A stretch of DNA of 28,275 bases from the NCBI GenBank assembly GCA_964401455.1, contig CAYNYI010000032.1:1-28275 (forward strand). Direction: 5' to 3'. The first letter of the stretch is position 1, and the number at the start of each line of letters is the position of its first letter. Origin of the DNA: CAYNYI01 sp964401455. Lineage in GTDB: Bacteria; Fibrobacterota; OXYB2-FULL-49-7; CAYNYI01. The notes beneath the pieces are model-generated. The model made no database searches, was not told the DNA's origin, and worked only from the letters and a program-made list of their open reading frames with translations. Below are positions 23,398-28,275 of this stretch, piece after piece. Position numbers and translations under genes: made by a program.

Positions 23398-26217
23398 TTG
23401 GAAAAAAGATTTATCCCGAACAAGGACGCTTATGTGAACTGCAACATGTATATACCGGGACGAATGATAGAAAAGCCCTATGAGTACCAGACAACGGAGC
23501 AATATAATTCCGGCGCCGCGCAAGAACTCCGTATGGACGGTTGTTTTATCGTTCCTGTAATGGATTTTGATCTCAGAAGTCTTTTGGGTAAAAAAATTAA
23601 AAGTGCCCGTCTGGGAGTCCATTGGATCCATAATCCTGTTGAGGAATGGGATGTAGGTACAATCAGTCACCCCTGGGAAGAAGGGACAGGTAAGGGTTAC
23701 GGCTCTCCGGTTGACGGGATCAGTTTTCATAATTCTGCAAAAGATAAAACCTGGCCTGAAAATTACATTTTTAATTTCTTTACACTCGGAAACGGGAACA
23801 GCCGTCATCAGGTCATAAAACCAATCGCTGCCGCCCCCGACAGGCAAGAGCTGGAGCTGGATCCTCAGCTGATTTATTCTCTCATATATAGAGAAAATTA
23901 CGGACTCTCGTTTTATGACACAAGAGGAGACATCTTTTCTCATTTCAGAAAACCCTGGAATTACTATTCTCCGCCTAAATGGCTGCATTCGCGTCAGACA
24001 AAAGCGGCCGGCAAAGCGCCGGAACTTGCTGTAGAGTTTGAGGATGCGGATAGACCGGAACTTTCCCTTTCCGATCTGTCTCTTTCAAGCGCTCCGGCCC
24101 TCGAACCGGGGACTTCAAGTCTTCGGGTTCGCTGGAAGAACCCTGTAGGCGGGGAATTTCTCCGGTTTGACATGAAATTAAACGGAAGAAAAGTCCCGAG
24201 GTATATGGTGCCTGTCTTCGACGGCCGCAAGAATGAATATGAAGCCGTTATTCCGGGTCTTAAGCCTTCCGGAAATTACGAAGTCGAGCTTGCCGCTCAG
24301 GGTCCGGGAGGGAAAACGGATAAATTATCAGCCGCCGCATCGACTCTTTCCTCAGTAAAACCTCCGCCTGTCAGGAAGAAGAAAGTACAGAAAACCTCAG
24401 ACTGTCTTGTTTTTAAAAACTCTTCGCTAAAAGTTTACGCCGTTGATGAGATGCATAAGGTTGATGGTGTCAGTGGTAAACCGATAAAGAACGGAGGCTC
24501 TTTATACAGTAAATGCGTTCCGACCATAACATCTAATAATGCGATAAGGCTTAAGGCCGCCAGGAATGAAGTGCTTGGATTTCAGCTGATTTTTAAACCT
24601 TCGGATGATGCTCGTATTTCAGTGGTGCCGTATGGAGAAAAACTACCGCCTCTGAAATTCTTCCGTCATCATTATATTGAAGACGGTGAAAGACTTTGTC
24701 CCGACGCTCTTATACCGATAGAAGACGCTTCTTTTGATTTCAAGAAGACTAAAGGGGAAAAAGGGCTTTCTTATCAGGGAATATTCATAGATATACCTCT
24801 TCAAGAAGAAGAATCCGGAGAATATGATTTTGATCTTTCTCTTTTGGTTGACGGAAAGCCGGCGGGCAAAGTTAATGTTGTTGTTTCCGTTCAGGATTTT
24901 CTCCTTGAGGAAAGAGGCAATTTCATTTTTGAGATGAACAACTATACCGTTCCTTCTTCATCCTTTTCAAGACACAGAAAAAAATGGAGCCCCGGCAGCG
25001 CGGAAGATCATGATTTTGATTATAAATATTATTCTATATGTCATGATCACCGGACGGAAATGGATGTATTGCCTTATAGTCAGCTTGGTTCTGTCAATCT
25101 TGATATTGTTCCGGAACTTGAGGGAGAGGGTGCCGAGACAAGGGCCAGTGACTGGTCCAGGTTCGACGAATATTACGCGCCTCTTCTGGCGGGGCATGCT
25201 TTTCAAAACGGGCACAGGACATACCCCCTTCGGCAGATGTATCTGCCGGTGCACGAAAACTGGCCGATGCCGATTTCCAAATACTATAAACCCGATGTTA
25301 ATATTCATCAGGATTTCTTCGGTGTAATAAAGGAACATAAAGAAAAGTCCTGGAATATAAACGAGGACTTTAAACCCGGTTATCGTGAGGGAATAAAAAA
25401 TGTTCTCAAGGACTTCATTTTTCATTTTAATGAAAAGGGCTGGAGCGATGTTCTTGTATTTTATTTCTTCAACAATAAATATTACTTCAGAAATCCGGAT
25501 ATGAACCCTGGCACCTACACTAAAGCGACATCCTGGTGGCTCCTTGACGAACCTTTCTATTATGATGACTGGAGAGCTCTTAAATTTTTCGGGAGCATTC
25601 TCAAAGAAGCAAAGGAAGAATGCGGCGGCGCCGGAAGTAATTTTAAGTTCAGGATTGATGTTTCATGGCCTACCCAGTTTCATCATCTTGACGGGGATGT
25701 TCTTGATATAAATGTAACAAGTTCCAAAAACGGGCTTAAAAATGTTTCCTGGTATAAGAAACGCTCAATACTCGAGAAAGAAAATTTCTGGATGTACGGC
25801 AGCTTTAATTCACCAACCGTTCCCGATACAAATACTTATGCGAGTATAATGCAGTTTTATGCTGAAGGCGGTGAGGGTTTTGTCCCCTGGTCCGCTTTCG
25901 GTTCAGATGATTCATATGATGAACCGGACGATTGCGCTGCTGTTTATCCGGGACTCCGTTTTGGGATAAAAGGTCCGGTCCCTTCTTTGCGTTTAAAGGC
26001 TGTCAGGAGACTGATGCAGGATATCCAGTATTCGACGCAGGCTTCCAGTCGTTTCGGAGGAGGAAGATTCGGGGAGAAAAAAATGATAGAAAAACTGTTG
26101 ACCCTCAAGTCAGAAGCCGAAATGCAGGACAGTCTTGACGCGGGCCGCTTTTTCTCTGACATGTCCCCGGAAGAGCCATGGATATTCAGGGAAAGTTTAC
26201 GTGAGCTTCTTTTCTGA
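23398..26217 (+). CDS. large DUF4091-type glycoside-hydrolase-like protein
   Basis: The product is 939 residues from TTG 23398 (956 if from ATG 23347). Residues about 1-205 resemble a DNRLRE/carbohydrate-binding beta-sandwich (opening NKDAYVNCNMYIPGRM, and later ARLGVHWIHNPVEEWDVGTI). About 215-320 look like a fibronectin III domain (LRVRWKNPVGGEFLRF, IPGLKPSGNYEVELAAQ). About 340-530 match the beta-rich domain that precedes DUF4091 (LKAARNEVLGFQLIF, LCPDALIPIEDASF, GIFIDIPLQEEESGEYDFDL). The C-terminal half is TIM-barrel-like, with WWLLDEPFYYDDW and its acidic DEP, then FWMYGSFNSPTVPDTNTYAS and GFVPWSAFG, as in DUF4091/GH-like proteins. The substrate is unknown. No signal peptide is visible, although the domains are of the extracellular kind. 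It is followed by a methyltransferase gene 29 bases downstream. Confidence 0.72.
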   Translation: MEKRFIPNKDAYVNCNMYIPGRMIEKPYEYQTTEQYNSGAAQELRMDGCFIVPVMDFDLRSLLGKKIKSARLGVHWIHNPVEEWDVGTISHPWEEGTGKGYGSPVDGISFHNSAKDKTWPENYIFNFFTLGNGNSRHQVIKPIAAAPDRQELELDPQLIYSLIYRENYGLSFYDTRGDIFSHFRKPWNYYSPPKWLHSRQTKAAGKAPELAVEFEDADRPELSLSDLSLSSAPALEPGTSSLRVRWKNPVGGEFLRFDMKLNGRKVPRYMVPVFDGRKNEYEAVIPGLKPSGNYEVELAAQGPGGKTDKLSAAASTLSSVKPPPVRKKKVQKTSDCLVFKNSSLKVYAVDEMHKVDGVSGKPIKNGGSLYSKCVPTITSNNAIRLKAARNEVLGFQLIFKPSDDARISVVPYGEKLPPLKFFRHHYIEDGERLCPDALIPIEDASFDFKKTKGEKGLSYQGIFIDIPLQEEESGEYDFDLSLLVDGKPAGKVNVVVSVQDFLLEERGNFIFEMNNYTVPSSSFSRHRKKWSPGSAEDHDFDYKYYSICHDHRTEMDVLPYSQLGSVNLDIVPELEGEGAETRASDWSRFDEYYAPLLAGHAFQNGHRTYPLRQMYLPVHENWPMPISKYYKPDVNIHQDFFGVIKEHKEKSWNINEDFKPGYREGIKNVLKDFIFHFNEKGWSDVLVFYFFNNKYYFRNPDMNPGTYTKATSWWLLDEPFYYDDWRALKFFGSILKEAKEECGGAGSNFKFRIDVSWPTQFHHLDGDVLDINVTSSKNGLKNVSWYKKRSILEKENFWMYGSFNSPTVPDTNTYASIMQFYAEGGEGFVPWSAFGSDDSYDEPDDCAAVYPGLRFGIKGPVPSLRLKAVRRLMQDIQYSTQASSRFGGGRFGEKKMIEKLLTLKSEAEMQDSLDAGRFFSDMSPEEPWIFRESLRELLF

Positions 26218-26246
26218 ATAAAGAGGTGCTTTCTGAAAGTTAATCA

Positions 26247-26879
26247 ATGAAATACGGTGGAGAATATTATAGATGGCAGAAGGACCTCGGTACTTTCGGG
26301 GCTACTTCTGATTATTTCAAATTTGCATCATGGATAAAAAAAGACTACCGGATTATTGATTTCGGATGCGGCGGCGGTTTTTTGCTCTCTGAAATAGATT
26401 GCGGCGAAAAAATCGGAATCGAAATAAACCCTGAGGCTGTCCGGGAAGCAGAGGGAAGAGGTCTTCGGGTCTTTAATGACGTGGGCGATGCCCCGGACGG
26501 GTGGGCCGATCTTATAATTTCCAATCACGCGCTTGAGCATACGGAATGCCCTCTGAAAATTCTTAAAACTCTCAGAAATAAGCTCAAGCCCGGGGGTAAA
26601 GCTGTTTTCGCTGTACCCAATGAGAAAAGAAACCGTTATAAGACTGATGATATTAACGGTCATCTTTATACTTGGTCCGAAATGAATATAGGAAATTTAT
26701 TCAAGAGTGCCGGATTCAGTGTTCTGGATGTGCGGGAGCTTAAACATCAGTGGCCGCCCTATTCCGGCAAAATCCGTCCGGTTTTGGGAAACCGCTTTTT
26801 TCATGTCCTTTGCCGGATATACGGAACATTAAATAATTCAATCAGCCAGATAATGATTGCCGCTGAAAATCCTGTTTGA
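26247..26879 (+). CDS. class I SAM-dependent methyltransferase
   Basis: The 210-residue cytoplasmic methyltransferase of the Methyltransf_11/UbiE-like type has motif I IIDFGCGGGFLL (about residues 36-47), an acidic second-strand region EKIGIEINPEAV, motif II LIISNHALEHTECP (about 90-103), and LRNKLKPGGKAVFAVPNE (about 109-126). The substrate cannot be told; relatives act on sugars, lipids or small metabolites, often next to glycan genes. It lies 29 bases after the DUF4091 gene and probably shares its transcript. The ribosome site is weak (GAAAG). Confidence 0.85.
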   Translation: MKYGGEYYRWQKDLGTFGATSDYFKFASWIKKDYRIIDFGCGGGFLLSEIDCGEKIGIEINPEAVREAEGRGLRVFNDVGDAPDGWADLIISNHALEHTECPLKILKTLRNKLKPGGKAVFAVPNEKRNRYKTDDINGHLYTWSEMNIGNLFKSAGFSVLDVRELKHQWPPYSGKIRPVLGNRFFHVLCRIYGTLNNSISQIMIAAENPV

Positions 26880-26904
26880 GACCGGAGGGGCTTTCAATTA
26901 TATT
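26876..26904 (+). promoter_or_regulatory. sigma70-like promoter of the SIS-domain gene
   Basis: TTGAGA (26876-26881), a 17-base spacer and TATATT (26899-26904) have the same spacing and -10 box as the promoters at 10788 and 19106. The -35 box overlaps the methyltransferase stop codon. The leader is about 47 bases. Confidence 0.55.
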
Positions 26905-26957
26905 ATAACCGCAAAACAGATATACAATAATATTAACCAAACAAAAAAGGAGAGAGC

Positions 26958-28190
26958 ATGAGCAAACTTACGGAAATCCTGTCGCTTTCGGACGAGGAAA
27001 AGAAGTCGAAAGGCCTTACCGATACCCCGAGAGAGATTAATCAGCAGCCCGGCTCATGGAGAAAGACTGTTCAGATACTTAAAGACAGAAAAGACGAGCT
27101 TAAAGCTTTTCTTGATAAATGCGGAATACCCGGAGGGATGGAAACACGGGTTGTCCTTTCAGGTGCCGGGACATCAGAATTTATAGGGCACGCGGTTGAA
27201 GGGCCAATGCGGGCCGACCTCAATGTTGATGTTGACTGTCGTGCCTCAACAGACTGTGTTACCCATTTCGACAAGATTTTTCTTCCCGGTAGAAATTATC
27301 TTGCTGTCCATTTTGCCAGAAGCGGTAACTCGCCCGAATCTGTCGGAACATTTGATATTGTTAAAAAAAAGGTGCCCGGTGCCAAACAGCTCGCGATAAC
27401 CTGTAATAAAAACGGTGCTCTCGCAAAAGCAGCGGTAAATGATGATAATGTCTTCGCCTTGATTCTCCCGGATGAGACTAATGATGAGAGTCTTGTTATG
27501 ACATCTTCTTTTTCGTCAATGGCAGTTGCCGCTATGGGGCTTGCTTATGTTGCAAACGATACTCTTGATGAGTATGAGAAAATAATTGAAAATGTCTCAA
27601 AAGCGGGGCAAACCGTTCTTGATTCAGCCGATAAACTTTTTGAGCTTGGTTCCAGGCCCTGGGAGAGAGGCGCTTTTCTCGGATCCGGTTCACTTTTCGG
27701 GACGGGCCGTGAAGGACATCTTAAATTATCCGAGATGACAGAAGGAAAGGTCATGTGCCGTTACGACTCTTTCGTAGGACTCCGTCATGGCCCTCAGGTT
27801 GTCATAAAGAACAACAGTTTTGTAATGGCTCACCTCTCAAATGATCCGTTTGTCCTTAAATATGAGACAGATCTTCTGAAAGAACTCCGCCAGCAGAACC
27901 ATGCCGGTGCGATATTTGTTACCGCCCCGCAGATTCCGGACGAGATAAAAGAAATTGCCGATGATTATATTGAGATGCTTCCCGGCGGGGAAAAGATTGA
28001 CGACAAATACCGCGTTCCTTGTGATATAGTAGCATCCCAGCTGCTCGGGCTTTTCAAATCAATGGATATTGGTTTGCGGCCGGATAATCCTTCTGAGGAC
28101 GGTACTATTAACCGTGTAGTCCAGGGTGTAAAGATATATGATATTGAAGCTTTCGAGAAAGATGGAAGCTGGAATGTTATTGCCGGTTAG
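26958..28190 (+). CDS. AgaS-like two-SIS-domain sugar-phosphate isomerase/deaminase
   Basis: The 410-residue cytoplasmic protein has two sugar isomerase (SIS) domains. The first shows VVLSGAGTSEFIGHAVEGP (about residues 65-83) and VHFARSGNSPESVGT (about 117-131), the phosphosugar-binding Ser/Thr loop. The second shows FLGSGSLFGTGREGHLKLSEM followed by the SFVGLRHGPQ stretch carrying the catalytic-type HGP. Length and these motifs fit AgaS, which acts on galactosamine 6-phosphate or tagatose 6-phosphate in amino-sugar breakdown, and not GlmS, because the glutaminase domain is missing. AAGGAG five bases before ATG 26958 supports the start. It has its own promoter. No other aga genes are in view, so the exact substrate is open. 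Confidence 0.88.
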   Translation: MSKLTEILSLSDEEKKSKGLTDTPREINQQPGSWRKTVQILKDRKDELKAFLDKCGIPGGMETRVVLSGAGTSEFIGHAVEGPMRADLNVDVDCRASTDCVTHFDKIFLPGRNYLAVHFARSGNSPESVGTFDIVKKKVPGAKQLAITCNKNGALAKAAVNDDNVFALILPDETNDESLVMTSSFSSMAVAAMGLAYVANDTLDEYEKIIENVSKAGQTVLDSADKLFELGSRPWERGAFLGSGSLFGTGREGHLKLSEMTEGKVMCRYDSFVGLRHGPQVVIKNNSFVMAHLSNDPFVLKYETDLLKELRQQNHAGAIFVTAPQIPDEIKEIADDYIEMLPGGEKIDDKYRVPCDIVASQLLGLFKSMDIGLRPDNPSEDGTINRVVQGVKIYDIEAFEKDGSWNVIAG

Positions 28191-28275
28191 TGTGACGGGG
28201 TGGCGGGGTAAAAAGTGCCAGGTGTAAAGGTTATATATTTCGAGGACAGAATTAAATTTTTTTATATTAAGAACC
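28191..28275. other. right-edge segment without a supported gene
   Basis: The last 85 bases after the SIS gene carry no recognisable terminator. A frame starting at GTG 28215 (PGVKVIYFEDRIKFFYIK) stays open to the window end but is too short to call and lacks a ribosome site. The segment begins with a G-rich stretch (ACGGGGTGGCGGGGT), and its composition differs from the coding DNA before it. Confidence 0.3.

Noticed and set aside
23326..23988. Minus-strand open frame of 220 codons opposite the 5' part of the DUF4091 gene
   Set aside because: The plus-strand frame has a Shine-Dalgarno sequence and recognisable domains; the minus frame has neither.
26958..28190. SIS-domain gene as glmS
   Set aside because: It lacks the N-terminal glutaminase domain with catalytic Cys and is 410 rather than about 600 residues.
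1..28275. CRISPR array, tRNA, rRNA or prophage genes
   Set aside because: On reading both strands no regularly spaced repeats, no tRNA cloverleaf with the conserved TTCGA arm, and no phage structural or integrase motifs were found. A covariance-model scan was not possible.

Overview
The window is chromosomal DNA from a diderm (Gram-negative type) bacterium. It encodes a Tol envelope system with periplasmic TolB, a lipobox solute-binding protein, and a secreted beta-helix protein ending in a 'PNPFNP' FlgD-like/T9SS-type surface-sorting domain. That domain is typical of the FCB group and of several uncultivated candidate phyla. A rubrerythrin-like diiron protein fits an anaerobic or microaerophilic lifestyle. 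The species cannot be named from this sequence. Coding density is high, non-ATG starts (TTG, GTG, probably CTG) are frequent, and no tRNA, rRNA, CRISPR array, prophage or intact insertion sequence was seen.

Left part (1-5118, minus strand): a tight four-gene operon, ptsN-like EIIA, then a CPA2-type cation/proton antiporter with an extra C-terminal soluble domain, then alanine racemase (alr), then glutaminyl-tRNA synthetase (glnS). It is closed by a hairpin plus T-run terminator at 51-87. Divergent from it (plus strand) is gltX, translationally coupled (ATGA overlap) to a secreted pectate-lyase-like beta-helix protein. glnS and gltX together mean that Gln-tRNA can be charged directly.

Middle (7.9-10.7 kb): a decayed C-terminal remnant of an AAA_14/DUF4143 ATPase, then two minus-strand genes: a HAD-family nucleotidase-like hydrolase and the beta-helix protein with the sorting domain.

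10.8-19.1 kb (plus strand): one apparent eight-gene operon behind a good sigma70-like promoter. It holds a LipM-like lipoate/octanoate transferase with a probable CTG start, an unrecognised 200-residue CxxC/CxxC protein, a complete peptide/nickel-type ABC importer (binding lipoprotein, two permeases, two ATPases) and miaB.

19.1-22.8 kb (plus strand): a second promoter with the same hexamers (TTGAAA-17-TATATT) precedes a LapA-domain membrane protein, then tolQ, tolR, a TonB/TolA-like transducer and tolB. No pal follows. The cluster meets a minus-strand rubrerythrin-like gene tail to tail.

23.3-28.2 kb (plus strand): a 939-residue DUF4091-type protein without a visible signal peptide, a class I SAM methyltransferase, and a two-SIS-domain AgaS-like sugar-phosphate isomerase/deaminase with its own promoter. 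The last 85 bases hold no supported gene. No clear undescribed defence or mobile system was found. The best candidates for new biology are the CxxC protein in the lipM-dpp operon, the antiporter/EIIA pair, and the DUF4091 protein.
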